NCBI GenBank assembly: GCA_004017535.1 | Contig: SAJS01000001.1 | Span: forward strand, 248,001 to 312,000 | From: Mesorhizobium sp. | GTDB taxonomy: Bacteria; Pseudomonadota; Alphaproteobacteria; Rhizobiales; Rhizobiaceae | DNA: 64,000 nt | Direction: 5' to 3' | In this document: positions 27,471 through 36,597 of the stretch, one piece after another | How the letters are laid out: every line of letters starts with the position of its first letter | Numbering within the stretch: position 1 is the stretch's first letter | The notes under the pieces: model-generated | Database searches by the model: none | Seen by the model: only the letters and a program-made list of their open reading frames with translations | What the model was told of the DNA's origin: nothing | Position numbers and translations under genes: made by a program

Positions 27471-27573
27471 TTACCTCCCCCTTTGTGGGGAGGGTCGCTG
27501 CGCGCAGCGGGGAGGGGCAGCGCTGACCTCCAAGCCGGACCTGCGGTCCGACCTCCCCACAAAGGGGAAGTAA
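27471..27573. repeat. Intergenic palindromic element, family B
   Basis: Arms 27471-27493 and 27552-27573 are inverted copies of about 22 bases (TTACCTCCCCCTTTGTGGGG and complement), each bounded by TTAC/GTAA, with one mismatch and one indel. It lies between the convergent livF and antiporter genes and may act as a bidirectional terminator or mRNA end. It is a different family from the 20934 element. Confidence 0.75.
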
Positions 27574-27587
27574 CGCTCCGCGCCGCT

Positions 27588-29036
27588 TCAGAAAAACAAA
27601 AACCCGGCAATCAGAAACGTCGGGATCAGCACAAGGCCGGACCATGCCATGTAGCCGAAGAAGCCCGGCATCTTGAAGCCGCGATGCCTGGCGATGGCGA
27701 AGACCATGAAGTTCGGCGCGTTGCCGATATAGGTGTTGGCGCCCATGAACACCGCGCCGGCCGAGATCGCGGCCAGCGTCGAGGCTGCCTCAGTCATCAG
27801 GTGCTGGGCATCGCCGCCGGCGAGCTCGAAGAACACCAGATAGGTCGGGGCGTTGTCAAGGAAGGAAGACAGCGCGCCGGTCAGCCAGAAATAGGCGAGA
27901 TCGTTGGGCTGGCCGTCAGACGACGTGACAAGTGCCACCAGCGGCGCCAGCGCGCCGTCATGGCCGGCCCGCAGGATGGCGATGACCGGCACTATGCAGA
28001 TGAAGATGCCGGCAAACAATTTCGCCACCTCGGCGATCGGCCCCCAGGTGAAGCCGTTGGCCTCGCGGTGGCTCTTGTACGAGACCTTCAGCGACAGGAA
28101 GGCCAGCACCAGGATGACGGCGTCGCGCACCAGGTTCTGGAGCCCCAAGCCGACGCCGAGAACCGGGATGCTGACGCCCGGCTTCCAGCTCGCCGAAAGC
28201 AGGATCGCGCCGATCACGCCGGCGAGCAGCGGCAGGTTGGCCAGCCCGCGCAGGCGCACCTTTGTGTCGGGTGTCGGATCCTTGATCTTGGGCATGCCAG
28301 CCTCACGGCGGTGCAGGATGATGTCGATCGCGAGAAAGACAGCCAACACCAGGCCGCCGACGAAGAGCGTGTCGGGCAGGATGTGCACCGTCGTCCAGAA
28401 GAAATCGACGCCGCGCAGAAAGCCGACGAACAGCGGCGGGTCGCCGAGCGGCGTCAGTGAGCCGCCGATGTTGGAGACCAGGAAGATGAAGAAGATGACC
28501 ACATGGGCATTGAACGGCCGGTTGTCGTTGGCGCGCAGCATCGGCCGGATCAGGATCATCGAGGCGCCGGTCGTGCCGATGACCGAGGCAAGCAGCGCGC
28601 CAATGAGCAGCAACCCGGCATTGGTGAGCGGCGTGCCATGGATGTTGCCGGCAAGCAGGATGCCGCCCGAGATGGTGTAGAGCGCGAACAACAGGATGAT
28701 GAAGGACATGTATTCGGTGAGCAGCGTGTGCAGCACGGCCTCGCCTGCCGTCGGAATGCCGAAAGCGACGGCAAGCGGGACCACCGCCAGCGCCGCCCAG
28801 CCGGCGGCGATCTTGCCGTAATGATGTTCCCACAGGTGATGAAAGAGCAGCGGTCCGGTCGCGATCGACAAGAGCAGGCCGGCAAAGGGCAGTCCCCACC
28901 AGAGCGACATGGCGGCCCCGGGCAATTCGTGGATTTCGGCGGCGAAAGCCGATTCCGGACAGCCGAGAATGAGTGCGGCAGCCATGCCTGCCGCCAGCAC
29001 TTTTGCAAATGTTGTGAAGCCCCGTCGCTGCCTCAC
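27588..29036 (-). CDS. NhaD/ArsB-type sodium:proton antiporter
   Basis: 482 residues from GTG at 29036, seven bases after the pncA stop. The N-terminus has a signal-like segment (KVLAAGMAAALILGCPESAFA). About eleven to twelve membrane helices follow, with ion-transporter family motifs VSNIGGSLTPLGDPPLFVGF (about residues 200-220), FLDNAPTYLVFFEL and MGANTYIGNAPNFMVF. The paired N-G-D/N-A-P motifs in two halves place it in the ion transporter superfamily with NhaD and ArsB. It may balance Na+/H+ during uptake. A role in the catabolic cluster is only suggested by its coupling to pncA. The GTG start has a poor Shine-Dalgarno. Confidence 0.8.
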   Translation of the reverse strand: MRQRRGFTTFAKVLAAGMAAALILGCPESAFAAEIHELPGAAMSLWWGLPFAGLLLSIATGPLLFHHLWEHHYGKIAAGWAALAVVPLAVAFGIPTAGEAVLHTLLTEYMSFIILLFALYTISGGILLAGNIHGTPLTNAGLLLIGALLASVIGTTGASMILIRPMLRANDNRPFNAHVVIFFIFLVSNIGGSLTPLGDPPLFVGFLRGVDFFWTTVHILPDTLFVGGLVLAVFLAIDIILHRREAGMPKIKDPTPDTKVRLRGLANLPLLAGVIGAILLSASWKPGVSIPVLGVGLGLQNLVRDAVILVLAFLSLKVSYKSHREANGFTWGPIAEVAKLFAGIFICIVPVIAILRAGHDGALAPLVALVTSSDGQPNDLAYFWLTGALSSFLDNAPTYLVFFELAGGDAQHLMTEAASTLAAISAGAVFMGANTYIGNAPNFMVFAIARHRGFKMPGFFGYMAWSGLVLIPTFLIAGFLFF

Positions 29037-29043
29037 CGTGGCG

Positions 29044-29658
29044 TCAATCCGCCGAGTGATCTTCGAGCGTCACGCCGGCTTCGCGCATGCGCTTCAGCAT
29101 AGCCTCGACCGAGCCGTTGAGGTCGATGCCGCGGCAGGCGTCGAGCCGGACCGTCGTCTTGAAACCCTGCTTCACCGCGTCGAGTGCGGAAAAGGCAACG
29201 CAGAAATCAGTGGCGAGCCCGACCAGCGTGATCGTGTCGATGCCGCGTTCCTTGAGATAGCCGCCAAGGCCGGTCGGTGTCTTATGGTCGTTCTCGAAGA
29301 ACGCCGAATAGGAGTCGATCGCCGTGCGGAACCCCTTGCGGAGCACCAGCTCGGCTTTGGTCCAGGCAAGCCCGGAATGGAAATCGGAACCGAGGCTGCC
29401 CTGGATGCAATGGTCCGGCCACAAGGTCTGCGGCCCATAGGGCATATCTATGGTTTCGAAGGGCTGTTTGCCCGGATGGCTGGAGGCGAAGCTCGAATGG
29501 CCGGCCGGGTGCCAGTCCTGCGTCAGGATCACGTGGTCGGTCCGCCGGATCAGGTCGTTGACCAAAGGCACGATCTCGTCGCCGCCTGCCACCGCCAGCG
29601 CGCCGCCTGGACAAAAATCGTTCTGCAGGTCGATGACGATCAGCGCTTCGTCGGCCAT
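29044..29658 (-). CDS. pncA: Nicotinamidase/pyrazinamidase
   Basis: 204 residues from the ATG at 29658, with GAGGAAAG upstream. Catalytic triad Asp10 (VIDLQNDF), Lys108 (LRKGF) and Cys153 (ATDFCVAFSALD), and metal ligands Asp48 and His50 (TQDWHP) and His83 (PDHC), all match characterised PncA. It deamidates nicotinamide to nicotinate in the cytoplasm. It is divergent from the Mo-hydroxylase operon across a 302-base region holding a near-palindromic operator-like site, so both may be induced together: nicotinamide would be fed as nicotinate into that pathway or, through PncB, into NAD. Confidence 0.92.
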   Translation of the reverse strand: MADEALIVIDLQNDFCPGGALAVAGGDEIVPLVNDLIRRTDHVILTQDWHPAGHSSFASSHPGKQPFETIDMPYGPQTLWPDHCIQGSLGSDFHSGLAWTKAELVLRKGFRTAIDSYSAFFENDHKTPTGLGGYLKERGIDTITLVGLATDFCVAFSALDAVKQGFKTTVRLDACRGIDLNGSVEAMLKRMREAGVTLEDHSAD

Positions 29659-29960
29659 GCGGCTTTCCTCTCGTTTAGGCCCCTTCGTATCGGCCTGAGG
29701 CTCCAGTCCAAAGCCGCTGACGCGACCGGACACGGAACCTTGACCAGATGGGCGGCGGCGTCAACCTCCGGCACCATAACAATCGCGTTCAGGTCTTTGC
29801 CGCGCCAACTCCGGCTTTGACAATTCCGACCGGCCTGATATCATTTGCATACGAATGAATTTGACCGGTCTGGATACCGGCGGAAAGTCCCAGGGCAAGG
29901 CGCTTTGGGCGGGCCAATCGGGGACGGCTCGTTTTCTGGGAAGGTTCTGGAAGGCAGAGC
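29659..29960. promoter_or_regulatory. Divergent control region with near-palindrome TCATTTGCATACGAATGA
   Basis: This 302-base spacer separates pncA from the Mo-hydroxylase operon. At 29841-29858 lies an 18-base near-palindrome, TCATTTGCATACGAATGA, with two mismatched pairs. Its core matches TTTGTATACTAA at 41178-41189 in the HyuA/Fpr spacer and TTTGTACACATGCAA at 22576-22590. GGAAGG (29950-29955) serves as Shine-Dalgarno for the GTG at 29961. No ORF or RNA gene was seen in the rest. Confidence 0.55.
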
Positions 29961-30818
29961 GTGATCCGTTACGCGAAACCCACCAAGGTTGACGAGGCGC
30001 TCGCTCTGCTTGGCGAGGATCGCTGGCGCATTCTCGCCGGCGGCACCGATTTCTACCCCGCCCAGGGCGCAAAACCCTTCCGCGACAACATCCTCGACAT
30101 CAACGGCCTCGCCGACCTGCGCGGCGTCGAAGAGACGGACGAATGCTGGCGAATCGGTGCGCGAACGACGTGGACCGACATCGTGCGCCTGCCGCTCCCG
30201 CCCGCCTTCGACGCGCTGAAATCGGCCGCGCGCGAGGTCGGCTCGGTCCAGATCCAAAACGTCGCCTCGATTGCCGGCAATCTCTGCAACGCCTCGCCCG
30301 CCGCCGACGGCGTGCCGGCGCTGCTTGCGCTCGACGCCGATGTTGAATTGCGCTCGGCGAAAGCCATCCGCCATCTGCCGCTCGACGCGTTCATACTTGG
30401 CAATCGCCGCACGGCGCTGCAGCCGGGCGAGATGGTCACCGCCATCCGCGTGCCGAAGCGTTCCGCGGTCGGCAGCTCGGCCTTCGTCAAGCTCGGCGCC
30501 CGTCGCTATCTCGTCATCTCGATCGCCATGACTGCGGCGCGGCTTGTGGTCGAGAATGGCGTCGTCGCCGAAGCGGCGATCGCGGTCGGTTCCTGCTCGG
30601 CGGTCGCCCGCCGCCTCGCAGGCGTCGAGACGGTCCTGCGCGGGCATCGGATCGATGAGGGGCTTGCCGACGCGGTGCTGTCGGCGCCCATCGATGAATT
30701 GTCGCCGATCGCCGATGTGCGTGGCAGCGCCGAGTATCGGGAGCAAGCGGCGCGCGAGATCGTTGCGCGCGCGGTGCGTGCCGCAATCGGCGTCGACCAA
30801 GACAAGGTGGCCGCATGA
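29961..30818 (+). CDS. FAD-binding subunit of a xanthine dehydrogenase-family enzyme
   Basis: 285 residues from GTG. FAD-binding motifs are ILAGGTDFYP (about residues 30-39) and VQIQNVASIAGNLCNASPAAD (about residues 97-117, shown in part by the conserved GGN/AGN loop), followed by a CO-dehydrogenase flavoprotein C-terminal domain (about 175-285). It passes electrons from the Fe-S domain of the next gene product to an acceptor. It is the first gene of a six-gene operon in which every junction overlaps. The next gene starts within its stop (ATGA). Confidence 0.87.
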   Translation: MIRYAKPTKVDEALALLGEDRWRILAGGTDFYPAQGAKPFRDNILDINGLADLRGVEETDECWRIGARTTWTDIVRLPLPPAFDALKSAAREVGSVQIQNVASIAGNLCNASPAADGVPALLALDADVELRSAKAIRHLPLDAFILGNRRTALQPGEMVTAIRVPKRSAVGSSAFVKLGARRYLVISIAMTAARLVVENGVVAEAAIAVGSCSAVARRLAGVETVLRGHRIDEGLADAVLSAPIDELSPIADVRGSAEYREQAAREIVARAVRAAIGVDQDKVAA

Positions 30819-33598
30819 GCATGGTCCGACCCGGCATGGCCCAATCCGGCATCGAGCGCGCCGACATTGCTTTCGAGGTCAACGGCGCCGCCGTCCGGGT
30901 ATCCGTGCCGCCGGTGCGGCGCCTGTCGCAGGTGTTGCGCGACGAGTTGCGGCTGACCGGCACCAAGGTCGGCTGCGATGCCGGCGATTGCGGCGCCTGC
31001 ACGGTGCTGGTCGACGGCGATCCGGTCTGCGCCTGCCTGGTGCCTGCGGCCTCGGTGCTAGGGGCTTCCGTCACCACGGTCGAGGGCCTTGCCAATGGCA
31101 GGCTCTCCGCCCTCCAGGCCTCCTTCCTCGAACATGGCGCCGCGCAATGCGGCATCTGCACGCCCGGCCTGCTGGTCGCGGCCACCGCGCTTTTGGAGCG
31201 CAATCCCACCCCCAGCGAAGCCGAGACGCAGGAGGCGCTGGGCGGCGTGCTCTGCCGCTGCACCGGCTATCGAAAAATCGTCGCGGCGGTGATGCAAGCC
31301 TCGCGGCATATGAACGGCATAGACCTTCGCCTCCCGGACGTGGGCCACGCGGTCGGCGCCTCGCCGATCCGGCTCGACGGCGTGCCGAAGGTCAATGGCA
31401 CCGAGAAATTCGGCGGTGACTCCTTTCCTGCCGATGCGCTGTCGGTGCTGGTGGTCCGCTCGCCGCATTATCATGCTCGTTTCAGCTTCGGCGATCTCGA
31501 TGCCTGGGTCAAAGCGCATCCCGGCATCGCCGGTGTTTTCACCGCCGCGGATATTCCCGGCAGGAACTGCTTCGGCGTCATCGGCCCCTTTGCCGACCAG
31601 CCGGCGCTGGCCGAAGGCTTTGTCCGCCTGCGCGGCGAGGCTGTGGCGCTGGTGGCGGGAGAGCGTGAGGCAATCCTCGATCTCGACCTGACGGATTTTC
31701 CGATCACCTGGACCGAGCTGCCGCACGTGCTGCAGCCGCGCGAGGCGAAGGCTGAAGGCGCCGCGCTGATCCACGGCCACCGCCCGGCGAACCTGCTTAC
31801 CTCCGGCTATGTCGAGCGCGGCGATCCCGACGGCGCGCTCGCGGGCGCGACGGTCACGGCCTCCGGCGCCATCGAAACCTCTTTCGTCGAGCACGCCTAT
31901 ATCGAGCCGGAAGCCGGCTACGCCTACATGGATGGGGACACGCTGGTCGTCGTCGCCTGCACGCAGGCGCCTTATATGGACCGCGACGACACCGCCAAGG
32001 TGCTCGGGCTTCCCGTCGAGAAGGTCCGCATCGTGCCGACCGCCACTGGCGGCGGCTTCGGCTCGAAGCTCGATGTCTCGCTGCAGCCGCTCATCGGCCT
32101 TGTGGCGATGAAGACCGGGCGGCCGGCGGCGCTTGCCTACACCCGCAATGAATCGATGATGTCGACCACCAAACGCCATCCCGCCGAAATGAAGGCGACC
32201 ATCGGCGCCGATGCCGATGGCCGCATCACCGGCATGGTGTTCGAGGGGGACTTCAACACCGGCGCTTATGCCAGCTGGGGGCCGACCGTCGCGAACCGCG
32301 TTCCGGTGCATGCCTCCGGCCCCTATGCCACGCCGAACTATCGCGCCACCGGCTACGCCATTCACACCAACGGCCCGATCGCCGGCGCCTTCCGCGGCTT
32401 CGGCGTGCCGCAGGCCACCATCATGCAGGAAACGCTCTATGACGAGCTCGCCGGCAAGCTCGGTATGGATCGGCTCGACTTCCGCCTGAAAAACTGCCTT
32501 CATAACGGATCCGAAACGGTGACCGGCCAGCGCCTGGAGTCGGGTGTCGGCATCGGTGAATGCCTGGAGCGGCTCGGGCCGCATTGGGCGCGCGCACTTG
32601 CCGAAGCCGAAGCTTTCAACGCCGCCGCCACGGGGAAAAAACGCGGCGTCGGCGTCGCCTCCTGCTGGTATGGCTGCGGCAACACCTCGCTGCCCAATCC
32701 CTCGACCATCAAGGTCGGCATCTCGGTCTCGGGCGACGTCGTGCTGCATCAGGGCGCGGTCGATATCGGCCAGGGCTCGAACACCGTCATCACCCAGATC
32801 TGCGCCGACGCGCTCGGCCTGCCGCTGGGCAAGTTCAAGCTGAAGAGCGCCGACACCGCCATCACGCCCGACGCCGGCAAGACATCCGCCTCGCGCCAGA
32901 CTTTTGTAACGGGCAAGGCGGCGGAGAAGGCAGGCCGCGCCTTGCGCGAAAAAATCCTGCGCTTCGCCAACGTCTCGGAACAGGCGACGATTGCGCTCGA
33001 CGGCGCGAACCTTTCCATTCGCGAAGGCGATGCCGCGCGGCGCATTGATCTGGCGGGGTTGAAGGCCGATGCCGACGGCCTGGTGTTCGTCGCGGAAGAA
33101 ACCTACGACCCGCCCACACTGCCGCTCGATGCCAAGGGACAAGGCAAACCTTACGCGGTCTATGGTTATGGCGCGCAGATCGCCGAGCTCGAGGTCGATC
33201 TCAAGCTGGGCACCGTGAAACTCATCAAGATCACCGCCGCGCACGATGTCGGCAGGGCAATCAACCCGGTGCTGGTCGAGGGCCAGATCGAGGGCGGCAT
33301 CGCGCAGGGCATCGGCATGGCGCTGATGGAGGAATACATCCCCGGCCGCACCGAGAACCTGCACGACTATCTCATCCCGACGATCGGCGACGTGCCGCCG
33401 GTGGAGCACATACTCGTCGAGGTTCCCGACCCCGAAGGACCCTTCGGCGCCAAGGGCCTGGGCGAGCATGTGCTGATCCCCACCGCGCCGGCGATCCTCA
33501 ACGCCATCCGCCATGCAACGGGCGTCCTGGTCACCAAGGTGCCGGCGACGCCGAGCCGCATCCTGGCGGCGATCCGCGAGAAGGAGGCGCGCCGATGA
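30815..33598 (+). CDS. Fused [2Fe-2S]/molybdopterin hydroxylase subunit (xanthine dehydrogenase family)
   Basis: 927 residues. Residues 1-165 form the two Fe-S domains: plant-type cluster Cys54, Cys59, Cys62, Cys74, and second cluster Cys112, Cys115, Cys147, Cys149. Residues about 185-927 are the molybdopterin domain: TATGGGFGSKLDV, GAFRGFGVPQATIMQE, and the putative catalytic Glu884 in FGAKGLGEHVL. Such enzymes insert an oxygen from water next to a ring nitrogen or oxidise aldehydes. The Fe-S domain fused ahead of the Mo domain with a separate FAD subunit is less common than three separate subunits. Next to a 6-hydroxynicotinate reductase-like gene and nicotinamidase, a nicotinate-type hydroxylase is the leading hypothesis. 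The substrate is unproven. Confidence 0.85.
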   Translation: MSMVRPGMAQSGIERADIAFEVNGAAVRVSVPPVRRLSQVLRDELRLTGTKVGCDAGDCGACTVLVDGDPVCACLVPAASVLGASVTTVEGLANGRLSALQASFLEHGAAQCGICTPGLLVAATALLERNPTPSEAETQEALGGVLCRCTGYRKIVAAVMQASRHMNGIDLRLPDVGHAVGASPIRLDGVPKVNGTEKFGGDSFPADALSVLVVRSPHYHARFSFGDLDAWVKAHPGIAGVFTAADIPGRNCFGVIGPFADQPALAEGFVRLRGEAVALVAGEREAILDLDLTDFPITWTELPHVLQPREAKAEGAALIHGHRPANLLTSGYVERGDPDGALAGATVTASGAIETSFVEHAYIEPEAGYAYMDGDTLVVVACTQAPYMDRDDTAKVLGLPVEKVRIVPTATGGGFGSKLDVSLQPLIGLVAMKTGRPAALAYTRNESMMSTTKRHPAEMKATIGADADGRITGMVFEGDFNTGAYASWGPTVANRVPVHASGPYATPNYRATGYAIHTNGPIAGAFRGFGVPQATIMQETLYDELAGKLGMDRLDFRLKNCLHNGSETVTGQRLESGVGIGECLERLGPHWARALAEAEAFNAAATGKKRGVGVASCWYGCGNTSLPNPSTIKVGISVSGDVVLHQGAVDIGQGSNTVITQICADALGLPLGKFKLKSADTAITPDAGKTSASRQTFVTGKAAEKAGRALREKILRFANVSEQATIALDGANLSIREGDAARRIDLAGLKADADGLVFVAEETYDPPTLPLDAKGQGKPYAVYGYGAQIAELEVDLKLGTVKLIKITAAHDVGRAINPVLVEGQIEGGIAQGIGMALMEEYIPGRTENLHDYLIPTIGDVPPVEHILVEVPDPEGPFGAKGLGEHVLIPTAPAILNAIRHATGVLVTKVPATPSRILAAIREKEARR

Positions 33599-35136
33599 GC
33601 GAGCTTGCCGAACGTTTCGAAACCCATGACCCCGGCGAGAAGCAGGTGGCGGAGAAGATCCGCTGCGATGCCTGCCCGGTCATGTGCTACATCGCCGACG
33701 GCCGCACCGGCGCCTGCGACCGCTACGGCAATGTCGGCGGCCGCATCGTGCGCATGGATCCGCTGACCATTCTCGACCATGCCGCCGAGACCGGCGGCGC
33801 GGTCGTGCCTTTCGTTGCCGAGGGCGAGGCCTGGAACGGCGAGCTGGTCAACACCGGAAGGCGCTTCGTCACCGCGATCGGCGCCGGAACCACCTATCCG
33901 GACTACAAGCCGGCGCCCTTCATTGTCAGCCAGGAGGTCGAGGGCGTCGATCTCGTCACTGTCGTCACCGAAGGGATATTCTCCTACTGCGGCGTCAAGG
34001 TGAAGATCGACACCGACCGCCATATCGGCGACGAGACGGCAATCGTGCGCTCGCAAGGCGAGGCGATCGGCCATGTCACCACAGGCGAATACGGCTCGCA
34101 GATGCTGTCGCTCGGCGGCGTCCATCATTTGACCGGCGGCTCCAAGCAGGAAGGCCGCGCCACTTGCGACGCGCTGCTTAACCTCTGCAACCGCAAGCCG
34201 GTCGAGCTCACCATCGACGGCGGCGCCACCGTGATCGTCGAAGCCGGCAAACCGCCGGTCATCGACGGAAAGGTCGAGCACCGCATGCGCGTCGGCTGCG
34301 GCTCGGCCACCATCGGCATGTTCGCCACGCAATGGCGCGGGCTGGTCGACGAGGTGGTGGTGGTCGACGACCACATCACCGGCGTCGTCTCGGAGCATCA
34401 GGCCGGCAAGGTGCTGGGCTGGGAAGACACCGGCATAAAGATCATCGGCCGCCGTTCGACGCCGGGCCGTTATTTCAAGGTGTCTGAGCCCGGCCTCGGC
34501 TGGGGCGGCACGACGATTTCCGACCCGCTGTCGATCCTCGGCGACTGGAACGTCAAGAAGGGCGCGCGCCCCGGCCTGTCGCTGCTGATGGTGTCGACCA
34601 CCGGCGAGCAGTTCGCCTATTACGAACTCGACGACGAGCTGAAGCCGGTACAAAAACCGTTTCCGGAGCGGCTGCAGAAGTCGGTCGGCCTGATCGAAGA
34701 CAATTGCGAGCCGGCTTTGTGCACCGTGCTGTTCGTCGGCGGCGCCGGCGGCTCGCTGCGCGCCGGCGTCACCGAAAACCCGGTCAACCTCACCCGCTCT
34801 GTTCAGGGCCTGAAGACCTACGTGACGGTGGGCGGCGCGCCGGTCTATGTCTGGCCGGGCGGCGGCATCACGCTCATGGTCGACGTCACCCGCGTGCCGG
34901 AAGGCGCCTTCGGCTATGTGCCGACGCCGGCTCTGGTCGCGCCGATCGAGTTCACCATGCGCCGCGATGACTATGTCCGGCTCGGCGGCTATGAGAATGA
35001 GATCCGCAGCGTCGAGGATATCCTCGCCAAGGGCGGTGAGTATCTCAACCCGCGCCGTGGCACCGGGGCGCCGGTCAACAACCCCTGGCCGCCGCTGGCG
35101 CAGCTGCGGCGCGCGGCGGCAAACGGTGCCGGCTGA
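33595..35136 (+). CDS. 6-hydroxynicotinate reductase-like protein
   Basis: 513 residues, coupled by ATGA to the upstream gene. It resembles the ferredoxin-dependent 6-hydroxynicotinate reductase (Hnr) of clostridial nicotinate fermentation, as recalled from family knowledge. An N-terminal Cys cluster Cys24, Cys27, Cys31, Cys41 (CDACPVMCYI, then RTGACDR) suggests an Fe-S centre. Further Cys occur in YCGVKV, VGCGSATIG and NCEPALC. Inside the cluster, DGRTGAC (residues 35-41) resembles the Asp-x-x-Thr-Gly-Ala-Thr/Ser signal for covalent flavin attachment. The expected reaction is reduction of the 6-hydroxypyridine ring to the 1,4,5,6-tetrahydro-6-oxo form. Homologues in aerobes are often annotated this way without proof. 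Confidence 0.7.
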   Translation: MSELAERFETHDPGEKQVAEKIRCDACPVMCYIADGRTGACDRYGNVGGRIVRMDPLTILDHAAETGGAVVPFVAEGEAWNGELVNTGRRFVTAIGAGTTYPDYKPAPFIVSQEVEGVDLVTVVTEGIFSYCGVKVKIDTDRHIGDETAIVRSQGEAIGHVTTGEYGSQMLSLGGVHHLTGGSKQEGRATCDALLNLCNRKPVELTIDGGATVIVEAGKPPVIDGKVEHRMRVGCGSATIGMFATQWRGLVDEVVVVDDHITGVVSEHQAGKVLGWEDTGIKIIGRRSTPGRYFKVSEPGLGWGGTTISDPLSILGDWNVKKGARPGLSLLMVSTTGEQFAYYELDDELKPVQKPFPERLQKSVGLIEDNCEPALCTVLFVGGAGGSLRAGVTENPVNLTRSVQGLKTYVTVGGAPVYVWPGGGITLMVDVTRVPEGAFGYVPTPALVAPIEFTMRRDDYVRLGGYENEIRSVEDILAKGGEYLNPRRGTGAPVNNPWPPLAQLRRAAANGAG

Positions 35137-36020
35137 TGAACGGCCCGCAGGCGCATTGGCTTGCCGACGGCCGACGGCTCCATCTCAACCATGGGCCGAT
35201 CGATCTCATTATCGAAGCCTTCGGCTCTGACGACGAGCGTCGCGCCGCCTACCAGCAGGCGGTCACGCGCTTCCAGACGGTCCTGATCGAGTTGGTCGAG
35301 GAGCTGCCCGAGTTGCGCCTGCCAGCCTTCTTCCTGGCGCCGCGCGATTTCGCCGGCCCGACGGCGCGCCGCATGGAAGCGGCCGTCATGCCGCTGGCGG
35401 AATGCTTCATCACGCCGATGGCCGCCGTTGCCGGTTCGGTAGCCGACGAAATTCTTGCCGCGATGCTCGCCGGCCGCCGGCTCGACCGCGCTTACGTCAA
35501 CAATGGCGGCGATTGCGCCCTCTATCTCGGCAGGGACCAGTCGATGACGGTGGCGATTGCCGGCACCGGCAATGGCATAGCCGATCGCGTCGGCATCCGC
35601 GCCGAGGATGGCGTGCGCGGTGTTGCCACCAGCGGCTGGCGCGGCCGCTCGTTTTCGTTCGGCATCGCCGATGCCGTCACCGTTCTCGCGCCGACCGGCG
35701 CCGAGGCCGATGCGGCGGCGACGCTGATTGCCAACGCCGTCGACCTGCCCGGTCACCCTGCCATCGCGCGCGTGCCGGCGCGCGACCTTGCGCCCGACAG
35801 CGATCTCGGAGAGCAACTGGTGACGCGGAGCGTCGGCGCGCTTTCGCCGGGTGACATTGCCCGGGCGCTGGACAAGGGCCTCGCCGTCGCCGAAGATTTT
35901 CGCCGGCGCGGCCTGGTCGCCGCCTCGGCGCTGTTTCTGGCGGGCGAGGCCCGCATCAGCGGCGCGATAGCGCTCGCTGCGCCCAACAAGCATGCACAGG
36001 AGGAATTTGCCGATGCCTGA
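35136..36020 (+). CDS. UPF0280 family protein (ApbE-like superfamily)
   Basis: 294 residues. It starts on the last base of the previous stop (TGATG). Conserved family spellings include MAAVAGSVADEILAAM (about residues 94-109), YVNNGGDCALYL and GVATSGWRGRSFSFGIADAV. UPF0280 is grouped structurally with the ApbE flavin-transferase superfamily, and its function is unknown. Its place directly after a reductase carrying a flavinylation-like motif suggests it could mature that enzyme. That is inference only. It overlaps the next gene by eight bases. Confidence 0.8.
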   Translation: MNGPQAHWLADGRRLHLNHGPIDLIIEAFGSDDERRAAYQQAVTRFQTVLIELVEELPELRLPAFFLAPRDFAGPTARRMEAAVMPLAECFITPMAAVAGSVADEILAAMLAGRRLDRAYVNNGGDCALYLGRDQSMTVAIAGTGNGIADRVGIRAEDGVRGVATSGWRGRSFSFGIADAVTVLAPTGAEADAAATLIANAVDLPGHPAIARVPARDLAPDSDLGEQLVTRSVGALSPGDIARALDKGLAVAEDFRRRGLVAASALFLAGEARISGAIALAAPNKHAQEEFADA

Positions 36021-36597
36021 GTTTCCGATCCGCAAGGTCGCGGTGCTGACCGAGGAGATTTTCCACGACGGCGGGCCCGTCGCCCAACAGCCGCGCCTTC
36101 GCGCGGCGGCTCTCGCAGTGGTCAAGAACCCTTTCGCCGGCCGTTATGTGGAAGAGCTGCAGGGCGCGATGGAGGACTTGAAGCCGCTGGGCCTTCTGCT
36201 CTCCGACAGGCTGATTGCGGCGCTCGGCGGCGACGTGAAGAAGATCGACGGCTATGGCAAGGGCGCCATCGTCGGCACGGCAGGAGAGCTTGAGCACGGC
36301 GCTCTGTGGCACGTGCCTGGCGGCTACGCCATGCGCGAGCGGCTCGGCGACGCCAAGGCGATCGTGCCCTCGGCCAAGAAGGTCGGCGCTTTCGGCTCGA
36401 GGCTCGACGTGCCGCTCGGCCACATCAACGCCGCCTATGTGCGCAGCCATTTCGATGCCATGGAGGTCGGCATCAGCGACGGCCCGCGCCCCGACGAGAT
36501 CCTGTTTTGCCTCGCCATGACCTGCGGCCCGCGCGTCCACAACCGCATGGGCGGGCTGGCGGCCGAGGACATCAAGGCATGGGATGGCCTCAGGTGA
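36013..36597 (+). CDS. AA_synth (DUF1185, PF06684) family protein
   Basis: 194 residues from the ATG at 36013, with AGGAGGA upstream (35998-36004). The frame from 35992 is open but lacks a Shine-Dalgarno. Typical spellings are VLTEEIFHDGGP (residues 11-22), GKGAIVGTAGELEHGALWHV and LGHINAAYVRSHFDAMEVG. The family has a variant of the Bacillus chorismate-mutase-like fold and no settled reaction. It often sits beside UPF0280 and reductase genes. In this operon a role in ring-opening or isomerisation of the reduced heterocycle is possible. It overlaps marR by GTGA. Confidence 0.8.
   Translation: MPEFPIRKVAVLTEEIFHDGGPVAQQPRLRAAALAVVKNPFAGRYVEELQGAMEDLKPLGLLLSDRLIAALGGDVKKIDGYGKGAIVGTAGELEHGALWHVPGGYAMRERLGDAKAIVPSAKKVGAFGSRLDVPLGHINAAYVRSHFDAMEVGISDGPRPDEILFCLAMTCGPRVHNRMGGLAAEDIKAWDGLR

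Noticed and set aside
31058-33514. 818-codon open frame antisense to the Mo-hydroxylase gene
   Set aside because: High-GC antisense shadow. The product is Arg/Asp/His-rich low-complexity sequence without domains, and the plus strand has intact Fe-S and Mo motifs.
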